From the NCBI RefSeq assembly GCF_029852145.1, contig NC_079975.1, positions 26,665,364 through 26,729,363 on the forward strand: a DNA stretch of 64,000 nucleotides, read 5' to 3'. Below, piece after piece: positions 49,501 through 61,293 of the stretch (position 1 is its first letter; the number at the start of each line of letters is the position of its first letter). The stretch is from Microplitis mediator. Its lineage: Eukaryota > Arthropoda > Insecta > Hymenoptera > Braconidae. The notes below the pieces were generated by a model, which saw only the letters and a program-made list of their open reading frames with translations, did not search any database and was not told the DNA's origin. A program made the translations under genes and the position numbers.

Positions 49501-52412
49501 ATACCACAGTTTCATTGAAGTTTGTGTATACGATAAAAAAAAGTTTCATATGAGCGCTCGAGCGGAAAAAAGTTTAAATATCATTTCTTCACAAGTATCC
49601 CCTATAAACGCAATATAAAAATTCCAGAATTTATTAGTCCAATTTTGGGAAAAAATTTCTTGTCCCACGAAATTTTTCTAGCCCTAAAAAAATTTTTTTT
49701 TTTATTTCTCATGCAGAATTTTTCTTACGCCAAGAAATTCTTTTTTTCTGCGTACAATATTCAGATCAATAAAAAATTTACTGACTTAAAACGTATATAT
49801 ATTTAATAAATAAAATTTTGAACGTTTGATAAAATTTAAATGCACATAAAATTTATATGAGACACTTGTATAAGTTTATGAACGTCATAAAGGAATAAAT
49901 TTGAATATCTAAATTTAAAAATTACTTGTCGTATCTATTGTTTTAAAAATTAAGTGTAAAATTAAATTATCTCCTTGGGAATGAACCCAACGAGCCGAGA
50001 AATATCTCCAGAGACATGAATGTTTTAATGCCGGTCTCTGATCGACTATCAATAAACTTTCAACTCCGACTGTCTTTGCTTTGTTAAATAAAAAATTACA
50101 GAATTTTTCAAAAAAAAAAAAATCTTTTGTTTGACTTTTAAATGAATAAATTGAAGTATAGAACTCCATTAACTATTTACAGTTGATTTAATATCTAGAG
50201 AAATAAGACAACTTTCATTAATCAGGTCACGTTTTATAAAAATTATCCGTTTTTTTTTTTAATTTATGTTATACTAAGATGCCGATAATAAATAATAATT
50301 AGCTGTGGGTCGATGGAAAAGGAGATAAATCAAACTTTATGAGATTAAACTTTTTTTTTATGTGCACTATAATCATTATTATTATTATGGTAGGGCTGTA
50401 ATTCGATTCGAAATAGTGGGAAATATTTTAAGCTTTGGTTAATCTCTGAAAACACCAGGTAATAAGCTCGGGATTACTTATTTTAGAGTAAATTATCTAT
50501 ATTCGGGTCTTAATTGCTCAGGCAATTTAATTGCAGTTGGTTTAGTAAATTTAACAAATTGTTAATAAGCTATTTCATATATTCATTTATATCGCGATTA
50601 AAATAATATGAGAAAATTAAACGAAAAATTTTTTACTGACCCCATAGAAACTTAAGGAAGTAGAAAACGCGGCCGGGTAAATTTGAGCGGGAAAAAGAAC
50701 CCGTGTAAAAAAAATTCCTTCCAAAAAGATTCCAAAAACGTTCCGCATGTGGAACTTCTAAAAATGAGACAGATTAGAACTTCGAATGGAACTTTTTTGG
50801 AACATTAGTAATTTTGATGGTAAAAAAAAAGATTTTATGAGCAAATTTAGAGTCAACAAAGGACGTTTTTGGAATTTCCTATAGACATTCCAAAAAAGTT
50901 ACAGAATCATCACTTTTGACTTTTTGATCGACTAAAAAAGGCATTCCAAAACATTCCAAAATCACCACTTTTGCATCTTTTGTAAACTAAAGACTTTCCA
51001 GAAACATGCCGAAATAGTTCAAAAATCACTACTTTTGAATTTTTGTAGAACAAGAAAAAAACGTCCATAAAAAATTCCAAAAAAGTTACATTCGAAGTTC
51101 TAATCTGTCTCATTTTTCAAAGTTCCACATGCGGAACTTTTTAAGAATCTTTTTGGAACGAATTTTTTTTACACGGGAATCTTTTGATATTTTTTTTACC
51201 CGCCAATTTGAAAAAGAGTGAAATCGAGTGCCCATTTTACCCCATATAAATTTTTTCTATTTATTACTAACTTATATATTAATACGATATATTTATTTAG
51301 TGACTAAAAAGTAATAGAATTTTTTTTTATTCTTTTTTTACCGCCACCGGGATTCGAACCCTGGTCCTGCGGTTCAGTCGCGCGGGAAGTAAAAATTTTA
51401 TCTGAGCGCATGATCGAATTTTCTGGTTAAAAATGGAATTTAGATTTGAGTTGGAACCAATCTAAGGAATTTTGAAATTTTGCTACAGGAAATTTCAAAT
51501 AAACCGCGAAAAATTTTCAAAGTGAAATGCCGTTGATTGAAAAAGTTATGAACGGCTTTGAAATAAAAAGTGTAAAGTAATTAAGAAATACTAATTATAA
51601 AAAAATAACTATCAGTAAGACAACGGCGAGCTTGAATGATTATTTTAAAATTCATTAAAAAGCGTCTTGTCATGAAAAGTTGTTTGTAATTTAACGTGAG
51701 TAGATGAAATGAGAGTTGAAGGAACAGAATCTTAATATTACGGAGTAGAGGTTAAACCAGATAGAGGACAAAGGAAGATAATATAAAATAAAAGTTTAAT
51801 GAATTATTTCCAGTGTATTTGTGTGGAAATTCTGTTCGAAAGTCGCCTTTGGAACATGTCCAACTGGAACAGATGCATGTGAAAGTATCTTTTAAGAATA
51901 GAATATAATTAAAGTAGACTAGACTAGACTCCGATAAATACGAAAACAAATAACTTCATTCGAAAAATCCCGCCGTAAAATTGTCTTGGGAAATTCGCCC
52001 GGAAAAACCCAGCGAATTATTCATTTGCCCCGGAAAAGTTTTAAGAAAATAAATAGACAATTTTGTTTCCAGTTAAAAAATTTTCTAGACACGACAACTT
52101 GATTTTAAAATTTTTCAAAAAAAAATATAAAGAGATTTTAAAATTTATTTTTCTACTTTGTCATTTCCGCTAAATGAAATCTACTTTCATATCCACCAGT
52201 AGTATTTCTGCTCCTTTTTTATTCCTTATCGATGGCATTACCGTAAAAAAAAAAAAAAATAAAAAAATCGAATTAAAGAAAAGGGAAGTAAAAAAATAGT
52301 AATTTTTTTTAAAACCGGAAGAAAGACAAGGAAACGGATTTACGTGCTGATGAAGCTGAGCAAATCTAGTTTTCATTCGAGCCAGTGATTTGTTCGGTCC
52401 ATCTGTGGCCAT
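37506..52412 (-). CDS. Multi-pass membrane protein, TMEM72-like (tentative), six exons, 185 aa
   Basis: Model built from splice sites: 52344..52412, 41437..41497, 40988..41057, 39539..39678, 38968..39113, 37506..37577. Total is 558 nt; every junction is GT-AG and phases match (0, 1, 2, 1, 0), which is unlikely by chance. The N-terminus is MATDGPNKSLARMKTRF. Residues about 24-66 are one long hydrophobic stretch (two membrane segments, with FFLEITWAITLFVQICF). Residues about 80-130 hold two more, with WRRALFYLPLSSILAW and LLAGLSLLHII, then SQRK and a hydrophilic acidic tail. The layout (Glu in segment 2, Trp/His-rich turn, basic stop-transfer) recalls TMEM72, but that match is from memory. Exon 3 must use the second AG of a CAGAG acceptor; the first gives an early stop. 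Intron 1 spans about 10.8 kb. The family is weakly assigned; I am more confident that it is a real gene. Confidence 0.66.
37903..38814. repeat. Two nested inverted-repeat elements in intron 5 of the TMEM72-like gene
   Basis: The outer pair ACTCTCTTACAATGAATCAG...CTGATTCATTTTAAGAGAG encloses 37971..38721. The inner element's ends ATAGGGGAGGGTGGGGCAGA / complement are strongly G/C-rich against the AT background. The inner body contains GGGGCAAAATGGAC twice. Confidence 0.85.
39753..40147. repeat. One and a half copies of the ATGATCCTGAAGTTAGC family
   Basis: 39943..40147 is a complete element; 39753 to about 39900 is a truncated neighbour sharing CTACATGTGCATTTTT. Both lie in intron 3 of the TMEM72-like gene. 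Confidence 0.75.
41753..42643. repeat. Tandem duplication of a 442-bp unit
   Basis: Two direct copies begin TTATTAAAATTTAAATGCG at 41753 and 42195. Each holds a minus-strand open frame ending REVKDKKFKK (41932..42186 and 42374..42589) containing ILKLVRIVPRT. Differences are mostly single bases. Whether it ever coded is uncertain. Confidence 0.85.
43592..44535. repeat. Element TACACGGAAAAAAATTATGG with about 20-bp palindromic unit array
   Basis: Ends TACACGGAAAAAAATTATGG and complement. The body is dozens of variants of TTCCTATAATTATAGGAA / TTCCCATAATATTATGGGAA. A non-repetitive core spans about 44040-44265. Open frames on both strands (GIIPIIIG-like peptides) are simple products of the repeat. 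Confidence 0.9.
45331..45579. repeat. Palindromic element TACACAGAAAAAAATAATTTC
   Basis: About 249 bp with TACACAGAAA...TTTCTGTGTA ends and a body of CTTGG...CCAAGAAA words. It is related to the middle element in intron 1 of receptor 6. Confidence 0.82.
45684..46220. repeat. Element with ACTGAGAAAAAAAAATA ends, interrupted by a GTACCTGAAGATCGG element
   Basis: Outer ends GCACTGAGAAAAAA / TTTTTTTCTCAATGTGC with CAAGAACATTTACTTG-type words. 45943..46152 is an inserted member of the GTACCTGAAGATCGGAACG family. Confidence 0.82.
46221..47693. other. Intronic AT-rich DNA, no gene
   Basis: Part of the long first intron of the TMEM72-like gene. A GTGGCCCAACTTGCCCCAC motif at about 46598 resembles one in the terminal satellite. 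Nothing coding seen. Confidence 0.4.
47694..49285. repeat. Element TACACTGAGAAAAGAATTTA with a nested TACGGCATTTTT element
   Basis: The outer element (TACACTGAGAAAA...TTTCTCTCAGTGTA) has TATCAAATATTAATAAAT words. 48004..48910 is an inserted palindrome with ends ACCCTCGCGGTTTTGG / CAAAACCGCGAGGG and a body rich in TTACGGCATTTTT and TACGGTA words. Confidence 0.85.
49286..50699. other. Intronic AT-rich DNA, no gene
   Basis: Still within the first intron of the TMEM72-like gene. One minus-strand open frame (49915..50169) has no recognisable features. Confidence 0.35.
50700..51177. repeat. Inverted-repeat element CCCGTGTAAAAAAAATTCC
   Basis: Ends CCCGTGTAAAAAAAATTCC and complement. Body words are AAAAGTTCCA, ATTCCAAAA and AATCACCACTTTTG. 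A larger copy lies at 54788..55486. Confidence 0.85.
51341..51395 (-). repeat. 3' half of a tRNA-derived sequence
   Basis: Read on the minus strand it has CAGGGTTCGAATCCCGG (intact T-arm and B box) followed by TGGCGGT and an A-rich run, as expected for a truncated tRNA or SINE. No matching 5' half with a D-arm is visible. Confidence 0.6.
51396..52343. other. Start of TMEM72-like intron 1
   Basis: AT-rich sequence with no repeat structure I could define. It includes the first donor (GTAAAT at 52338..52343 on the minus strand). Confidence 0.35.
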
Positions 52413-53982
52413 GGTAAAATAAAACTACGATAATAAAAAATAAAGTTGAATTAATGGAGGAGTTTGAATTCTCGAGTCATATATTCAGCCTTCGTCTAAC
52501 ATTTTAAGACGCCAGTTTTTTTTTTTTCTTTTGTGACAGATGCTCTAACATAAAGTATATTTTCCGCGGTACAAAGTTGCGAGGGAAATGGGAAGTGGGC
52601 TCGGTCTCAGCTGAGAGCTCTGTCTCATACAAGCGGATATAAAAATGAACGAAGAAAAGATGCACTTGGGTTTATTCGAATAGAAGACATAAAAGGCAAA
52701 AACTCTGTCAGCATTCGCAAGAGCAAGAGGAAATTTATTCAACTTTTTTTACAGCTTGTTTTTTTATCAACAACAAATAGCATGATACTTGGAGGCATTC
52801 ACACTATTGAACACGTTTTCTGATAAACAGAAGTAGAGAAATGCAAAAGAGAATCCAAGCCATTGTTTCTTCCTTTTATAACTCATATATTTTTACAAAC
52901 GAAATTAAAATTACGATATTTTAATTAAACTTTTTTTATTTCGTTTCTATTGTGACGCAGTTATGAATTTTTTTACGCACAAACAATGACCTGAAAGAAA
53001 AAAAATGTCGGTTATGAATCAGATAAATTTTTTTTCTTCTTGTGTTGAATGAGACGAATTTTTGAAATTTTCCAAAATGGTTTTCTTCAAATATCTTAAT
53101 TCTGGTTGGTTTTGGAAGAAAAACTAATCAGACCTTTTTTGTAGAGCAGAAAATTTCCTATCCAATTATGGTTAAAAACATCAAAAAATATTCAATGGTC
53201 TATTAATTACAGCAATTTTAAATTCATATAATTAATAATGATGTTCAAAAATACTTTTTCATTATTAACAAAAATGACTCTACTTAAAAAAAATTTGAAT
53301 TTCCGGTATCCCATTTTACCCGTATTCCATTTCGGTCAGCTCAGCCCGAAATCTCATAAATAATAAAAAAAAATTCTATTAAAATAGAGATTCCCTTGGG
53401 GTTCGTAAAAATTTATTTTATTTCCATACCTTTAATAATAATCTGATATATATTTTAAAGTATATTTAACTTTTATTGAAAATGAAAACCGGTGTAAGCG
53501 ACTTCGTAAATGTTCTATTGCTGGCGCAAAAAAATAATTTTTTTACTCCAATCCATAACTTCGTTTTACAAACTTAAAAAATACCCTCGCGCCAGCGAAA
53601 GTTTTAACTAAAATAAAATCTTGTCAGTCCTCATACAAAAGTAACGACTCCACCCAAAAAGTTATTCGATATTAAATTAAATAAACCAATTTTAATCCTG
53701 TTGTCGAAAGAAATTTAATTAAGATCCCAATAGATAATTTAAATTGAAAAAATTAAAAGGTTTCATTTTCGTATCTGTCTTTAAAATATTTACAACCAGA
53801 AATACAAGAGTTTGAATTTATAGCGAAATGAGGAATTCATTGGATTGGTAGATAACGTGTAGAGCTGTATCATAATCCCCAGACGAGGTGAAAGCTCGGA
53901 CTTGTGTACCTCCAGGAAAGTGGAATGAAAAATATATGAAATGGGGAAACGAGACTGGATGGTAAACTATAACTAGCAGTAC
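52413..53982. other. Upstream of the TMEM72-like gene
   Basis: Contains the presumed promoter and 5' UTR for the minus-strand gene. The minus-strand frame 52545..52742 has no recognisable domain. GC content rises slightly near 52550-52720. No other gene seen. Confidence 0.35.
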
Positions 53983-54363
53983 TTGAGCTCGACTACTCCA
54001 CAACTACACAGAGGACAGAGCATAGTACCGGTGATGGTGATAGTGCTGGTTGTGCACTACGAGAAGCTTTTACTCAGGGGCTATAAGAGAATCAGGTATA
54101 TAACCCGAATATATATACCCACTTTAGACTATAAACCGCAACTGCGACACGATATGGGGACGCTTGGATGCCTCGTTGGACCGGCATTAATGTGTATTCA
54201 TGAGCATTGGTCGGGTTCCAGTTCCGTGACCGCAAAATCCATGAACGCAAGCTACACAACTAGCCCTGATTGTTCCGCTAAGTGGGCGCCCCACGTGACC
54301 ACTGCTGCCAACTTACGAGTAACCATAAACAATAAACTTGAGGAGCATGATGCCGCATTATAG
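53983..54363 (+). other. Isolated 126-codon open frame, unassigned
   Basis: Longest plus-strand open frame in the right third, in a patch of more balanced base composition (about 53820-54480). It encodes mixed residues including a hydrophobic VPVMVIVLVVHY stretch. There are no domain signature, splice partners or codon pattern that I recognise. It could be an exon of a long noncoding RNA, a conserved element, or chance. Confidence 0.15.
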
Positions 54364-54787
54364 CTTTTACTTTTTTCGTCTTACGTTGCCTACTTTCCTA
54401 TACGCTCCCTGGCTTCTACTCCCTGCTTCCTGATAGTTACAAACTACCAAGAGTAATAGCTCTTCTTCCTCGTACCATTTATCACGCTCCGGTTACACTC
54501 TGTGATGATAATTTTATGATAATTACTATCATTACGTGACAGCAAAAATCTGATCTCTGGTTTATGTAAATATGCTAATTTACTATCATTATTATGCTCC
54601 TTGAATATAAAAAGTTCTTGTAATAAAAAAATTCACGACCCGAATCAATGGAAATTTTAATTCAATTTGACTATTTGTCGTTAGTATCAAGTTAATTGGC
54701 TTAAATTAGCACTGGGCTTGTTAATTATAATGCTCTCTATATATTACTGCCCTTATTATACAAATTTACGGCACTGTACTATAGTAT

Positions 54788-55486
54788 GTGTACAAATTTG
54801 TTCCAAAAAGATTCCAAAAGAGTTCTGCATGTGGAACTTCTAAACATGAGACAGATTAGAACTTCGAATGGAACTTTTTTGAACGTTAGTCATTTTGATG
54901 GTAAATAAAAAGTTTTTATGAGTGAATTTAGAGTCAAAAAAGAACGTTCTTAGAAATTTTTGGAATTTTAAATGGACATTCCAAAAAAGTTCCATAATCA
55001 CCACTTTTGGCCTTTTTCGAAAGCTAAAAAAGACGTTCCAAAAACATTCAAAAATGGTTCAAAAATCGTTACTTTACAACCTATTATAGAACTAAAGTAG
55101 ATGTTCCAAAAACATTCAAAAAAAGTTCCAGAATCACCACTTTTGACTTTTTATAGACTAAAAAAGGCGTTCCAAAAACTTTCAAAAATCACTTCTTTTG
55201 CATCTTTTGTAGAATAAAGACGTTCCAGAAACATGCCAAAATAGTTCAAAAATCACTACTTTTGAATTTTTTATAGAACTAAAAAAAACGTCCATAAAAA
55301 ATTCCAAAAAAGTTCCAAGAACGTCCTGTTTTGACTCTAAATTTGCTCATAACAACTTTTTTTTACCATCAAAATTACTAATGTTCCAAAAAAGTTCCAT
55401 TCGAAGTTCTAATCTGTCTCATGTTTAGAAGTTCCATATGCGGAACTTTTTTGGAATCTTTTTGGAACGAGTTTTTTTTACACGGG
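54788..55486. repeat. Inverted-repeat element TTCCAAAAAGATTCC, long copy
   Basis: About 700 bp, same family as 50700..51177. Ends are GTGTACAAATTTGTTCC and GGAACGAGTTTTTTTTACAC, with many internal TTCCAAAAAAGTTCCA words in both arms. Confidence 0.85.
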
Positions 55487-57034
55487 TATTTAGGGACGCA
55501 ATTTAACGTAAGTCAAATAGACGAAAATTTTTAAGCGATAGTTGAGGTGCAATATTTATAACATCGAGGTATTTATAAATATAGAAGCGATAATTGGAGT
55601 CTTTAACGACTCAACCAATGAAAGATTTTAAATTGGACGGTAAAATTTAGTTTTAAATGAATTTTTTTCCTAACTCCGGAAGATCGATGGCGGCAATGTC
55701 GAATCGGGATACGGATTTAACGGTGAGTTTAGTGGAAAATTGAACCTTGAAGAGATACTGGCGAGTGCAGAGATAAAGAAGAATCGCTGGAATTCAAAGG
55801 GTGCAGTCGGTGTGCAACAATTTATTTAATTGAACCGTGTGTGCATTTTCCCGCGTTTTTTTTTATTTATTAAAATTTTTTAAAACCATATGCATTTTTA
55901 TTTTATTTGATCCTGTTACACGTTTTTATTGTTCGCAGTTACAAAGCTATTGTTTTGCAACGCGAGAAACAAAAAAGGGTAATATTTTTATGTCAATATT
56001 GTTTCCATAAAAATTGAATAGCTCGGGGGTGGTTTTTTTTTTTTTTAACTTTTGGACATTATTTAGCTGTCAGAGCTGAATAATATTGTTTGCTCTGTAT
56101 TCGAATGTGTTATTATACAAAAAAAGAAATTATAAATAAACACGAATGTGTTAAAAATAAATTTGAAATTTTGTACTTGAACGGTTTTTCATATTTTTGT
56201 TCTTTTTTGTTCACGGCTTCTATAAATATATTTTTATTCTCTCACCAGACGAACTTCTCTTACCCCGGAAGTTGGCGTACAAACGTGCTTCCGTCCGCTC
56301 TTCCGTCCCATTTATTTTTCCGACCGCGTAGCGAAAAATGTGAATATCGCGATTTTTTTTTTTACCAAAACAAAAAATCATTCATATTCTCTCATTCGCT
56401 TAAATGAATACATATACGTATATATGTTTGTATAGATACTCGATCGCGTCAATTCAACCGCCACCCACTTATTAAAAGCAAAAAAAAATCTAGATATCGA
56501 TCGAGTTCATTCGGCTGATTATTTCCGTTTTGTATTCGATTTATAACAAAAGAACGGTAAAAATAATCGATTGAGCTGGATTTGAATGAACGTACCAATG
56601 GCAGCTTTTAGTTTGCTCGTTATAATCTGAAGACCAAGTTTTAGCTTCGACTTTTATATCAATACCGTTCATCAATCGCCGATTTAATGATGAAAGATTG
56701 ATTGGATGCTCGGAGAACTTGAAATTTTAAAGCTTCAATTAAAAATTCAAAAGTTATCTTTTTGTAAAACTTTTTACAAATCGATATTGTCCCAGATGTC
56801 AGTTCATAGTGTCCGTAATAGAAAATTTTTTTAATTTATTTTATGACTACTGGGTTAATATGGACCCGATATTTTAAATTTGGCGCGATTTTTTTTGAAT
56901 CGCAGAAATTGCAAAATTAATATAATGGGGCAAGTAGGGCCACGTAAAATTTACTACCAGTCGAAGTCTGGTCTAGGAGAAATTTTTTTTTAAATTTCAA
57001 CCTCCCCGCTACCGTGGGTTTAATTTTGCCCTCG
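55487..57034. other. Spacer without recognisable gene
   Basis: AT-rich, with a plus-strand open frame at 56090..56407 that shows no known domain. GGGGCAAGTAGGGCCACG near 56927 is the reverse complement of the motif near 46598. Confidence 0.35.
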
Positions 57035-58360
57035 ACTACCCGTTATAAGCCTGCCCCCATGAAAAAAATTTATAAAAAAAATATATGGTAAAATATAAAA
57101 AAAATACATAAAATATGTATAAAAAATATATTTTAAATAGCTAACTTTTGGCCGATTTTCGTATATATTTTATATATTAAAAATATATAAAAAAATACAT
57201 GTATAAAAATATAGGAAAAATATATTTTTCTTATATTTAAAAATATAAAAAAAATATATTAATAATATATTTTAAATCTATAAAAAATATTTAAAAAATA
57301 TATTTTTTATTCAACCAACAACCTGAGTAAAAAAAAATATAAAAAAATTATATAAAAAATATATTATTTAGTTAATTAACATTAACAACATAGAAAAAGA
57401 AATATAAAAAGTTTATAAAAAAAATATATATTTTTTATATAATTTTTGTATATTTTTAAATATTAAAAAAATTTTTTTTTTGTATATTTTTATACATGTA
57501 TTTTTATATATTCTAAGATATATTTTTAATATATTTAAAATATATAAAATATATACACTGTAAAAAGAGCGGTGTTAAAAATGGACTCGTTTTAACTCCG
57601 CCCGGTGTAAAAATGAAATTACACCGGTGTAGGAGGAGTAATACACCGGTGTTAAAAATACCGGTGTTAAATCAGGGTAACCGGTGTAAAAACGGAGTAA
57701 AATCGGTGTAAGAGCGGGGAACCGGTGTAAAGGCGGAGTAATACCGGTGTAAAAGCGGAGTGATACCGGTGTAAAAGCGGGGTAAATTGCGCCCGCTTGG
57801 AGTATTAACTTTAAAGATTATAAAACACAAAAAATGTCAGTTCTCTATGAAAATTAATAAAAAATATCATTTATCAACAAGTATAGTGATCGAGTAAGTA
57901 AAAATATTCACAAAGTAAAATATTTTAACACCGGTAAAAAATATCTACACCGGCGGCGGCGTTATTTTAACACCGGTCTAGAATATTTACACCGGTAGCG
58001 GCGTTATTTTAACACCGGTACAGAATATTTACACCGGTGGCGGCGTTATTTTAACACCGCTTTCGGGGGTAAATTTAACACCGATAATTTTAACACCTAC
58101 ACCGCTTGGACTTACCCCGGTGATTTTTTTACAGTGTACGAAAATCGGCCAAAAGTTAGCTATATAAAATATATTATTTATACATATTATATATTTATTT
58201 ATATATTTTTTATGTATTTTTAATATATTTTTTATATATGAAAAATATATTTTTTATATATTTAACATAAATTTTTTTTATAAATTTTTTTCATGGGGGT
58301 GTATTATTTAATACGATTTAAAATGGCGAGTAAAACTTTCTCCGGCTTATGACGGGTAGT
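57035..58360. repeat. Three nested inverted repeats
   Basis: The outermost pair is ACTACCCGTTATAAGCC / GGCTTATGACGGGTAGT. Within it, 57053..58300 has CCCCCATGAAAAAAATTTAT ends and an AAAATATATAAA body. Inside that, at GATTTTCGTA, sits 57555..58137, a third copy of the ACACTGTAAAAA / ACACCGGTGT family in the opposite orientation to the other two. Confidence 0.87.
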
Positions 58361-59107
58361 GGACTGTGTCGCAATAAATAAATAAAACGCTTAGAGTGGG
58401 TAAGAATGAATTTAAATAGCAAAATATCGCTGAATGCGCTTTCAATAGTCTTAAGATTAATAGCACGATAAATATTTCCCTGTGCAATGGGTTAATAACT
58501 ATGCCACCGAGAGCCCTGTGACGCAGTCCCCGAGGCGAAAAGAGCTATATATTAATAAAGCATCATTGAAAAGCGTCAAAGGGCTTTTTTGCAAGTGCAC
58601 TCTAATGCACCGCATGGTACTTGCACACAAACACAAATACTCAGGTCATATATATATGGATGTTAAAACCCAGTCATCGGATCGATGGTGAAATGCAGGG
58701 TGCACATTGTGAGCACAAAAGTTCGAGCTAACTGAGAGTTTTAGCGTCAAGTGCACGTTGTGTCGAGTGTCACCAATTGGTTCAACCCGGACAAGTTGTG
58801 TCGCTCATTAGCATTTAAATGACTCGAGTTTCACGGTTACTACCGTCAATTGGACTTCTATTCCTATTTTCGCCTACATATATATGTATATATTTATAAG
58901 TATGTTTTAACTTTTGGATTATTTTCTCAGACTCTAGTATTATTACAAACTTCCGCGAGTTTACTATTCATTAATATTAAAATATTACTGCTGAATTTAA
59001 ATTATTACCTGTGTACGTATTTTTCCCGCGAAAAATAAACTATTACACTTTTTACTTTATCTTCGAGAATTCTTTTATTTTTATTGGCCAGATAATTTCC
59101 AACTCAG
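58361..59107. other. Spacer of mixed composition
   Basis: 58480-58800 is less AT-rich than its surroundings and has a 69-codon open frame (58482..58691) without recognisable features. Possibly conserved noncoding DNA; nothing firm. Confidence 0.3.
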
Positions 59108-60905
59108 TACACGGAAAAAAAATTCGACGAAAAATTCCAATATTACTATCGTAATCCTGGACTATACTTTTATTATCTGTAACATTCAAATATATGATAC
59201 GAAAATTTACAGTTTTTAAAAGATTTTTTACTATTCACTATCGTAATTTCATTAAGAGTTTATTGTAATCAATTCAATAAGAAATATTACAATGTTACTA
59301 TCGTAAATAGTAAAAGAATAAAAAATAAGATTTAATTATACTATTTATTCTTTTATTCTTCCTTTTAATTTACAGTGCTGCCTCTATGTTTTTACAATAC
59401 AAGCTACAAAAATTACGATAGTTGGATTGTAAATTTTCTGAAATGGTATAGTATATGCCATCTGAAGCGTTTACGTATGAAAGACAAGTGTTGTCACAAA
59501 CCATGATGTGATGCTTGTATGAGTGTATATATATATATAAATACAAATGATGACATCTACTTTGTCTGTATTATTTGTGGTTCAACTATATATATTTATA
59601 AATCAGTTCATCTTTATCCACAGTGTAGTGCAGAAATAGAGGTTATTATTCATGACGTTTTTCGGACAATTGTAAATAAGAAATTTAAAATAAAAACTGT
59701 ACTTTCGTCATTACAAACCTACATAGATTGTGGAATATAATAATTTGGTGGTGTAAGTATAATTATTATTATTCAATTTTTATTAAACTTAATATTCTGT
59801 GGGTATATCGTATGATCCTGAAGTTGGCAGATAATTAGTAATTTTCGGATTTTTTTTTTCACCAAAGAAATTACAAAAAAAAAAAAACTAAAAAAATACA
59901 CATGTAGAAAATTTAAAAAACTATGGGTGCAATTTTTTTAAATATTTTTTTTTTAATTATTTATCGTCTAAAAAAAAATCCAAAAATTATTAGATATCTG
60001 CTAACTTCAGTATCATGTATATCGTTCGTTTTAAAATCATTTATCTGGACAAGAAGTTTATTTTTATAAACAATTTAGTAGTATTTTGTGGTCATAGGAT
60101 AAATGATTCTAAATGAATGAAAATTTATTTTTTCTAATAAATTCAATTCTCCTAATTTTGTTACAGGATAATCTTCATTTGTCGACAATGAATAATTTTA
60201 CCCGGCTTTGCGAGAGGTAAAACATTTCAATAACCTCAAATTATGGACATTCAACATTTCTTTATGATACTGAAGTTAGCAGACGCCTAATAATTTTTGG
60301 ATTTTTTTAAAAATGATAAATTATAGAAAAAAAGTATTCGAAAAAATTGCACCTATGGTTTTTTTAATTTTCTACATGTGCGTATTTTGAATACAAATAA
60401 ATGAGTTATTTATTCATAAATTTTATATATACCAAAAAAATATGTTTGAAAAAATATTAAATAAATGTTTTATTATTACTACTTCAACATGTTTTATTTT
60501 TATTTCGAGATTGTATTTTCCTTCTCAATTTAACTGTTAAAAAAAAAAAAAAAATTCCAAATGATAAATTTTTCTTTTTTATCAATTATAAGTTCTACTT
60601 TTTTAAGAAAATATATTTTACTCCATTGACTTCTAATTATTATTTTATATTTAAAGAAATTCTACATTACCGACTCATTCATTTTACGATAGTTGTATTA
60701 GAATTTATGTTAACACAACTTGTATAATTTACTCTATAGTATCTGATTTTTTCTTTCTGGTAGTAGTATAAATTATAAAATAAAAATTACGATAGTCTAT
60801 TGTAAAAATTATTATTGAAAACTTATAGTCCAGCGTTACAATACTATATAATGAAAATTACGATAGTTAAATCGTAAAAAATCCGTGAATTTTTTTTCCG
60901 TGTAT
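59108..60905. repeat. 1.8-kb element TACACGGAAAAAAAATTCG with nested copies
   Basis: Ends TACACGGAAAAAAAATTC and GAATTTTTTTTCCGTGTA. Complementary subterminal words are TACTATCGTAA / TTACGATAGT and CTGGACTATA / TATAGTCCAG. It contains a full ATGATCCTGAAGTTAGC element (59812..60016) and a half copy (60264 to about 60388). Confidence 0.8.
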
Positions 60906-61293
60906 AAATAACTTTGGCATGACTTCAAATTTTTTTACTCTTCTTCCCGTAACTCAATAATTTAAATTTTTTTATCGATAAATCATATTCAATCAACAAC
61001 AAAAATTCAATACTCAGTGCATCCAATAGCTGACAAAATTAAAAAAAAAAGTTCAAATTTTTCTCAAAATTTTACTGGGCTGTAAATATCGATAAAGACT
61101 TTCGATAATCGGAAGGATTTCAAAAATCGGTTCGTTTATTCCCGAGATATGGACAAGTCGTACATCCGTACGTGCGCATGCGCTGAAGCGAACTCGGAAA
61201 TTGATCATAAAAAATTTCTCTGACTTGTTAACATCAACATCTTAAAGTTTCTGCAACGAGAAGTTGAAATATAAAATAATAATAACAGTTATT

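Noticed and set aside
53983..54363. 126-codon plus-strand gene
   Set aside because: Kept only as an unassigned open frame: no domain, splice partner or convincing start context.
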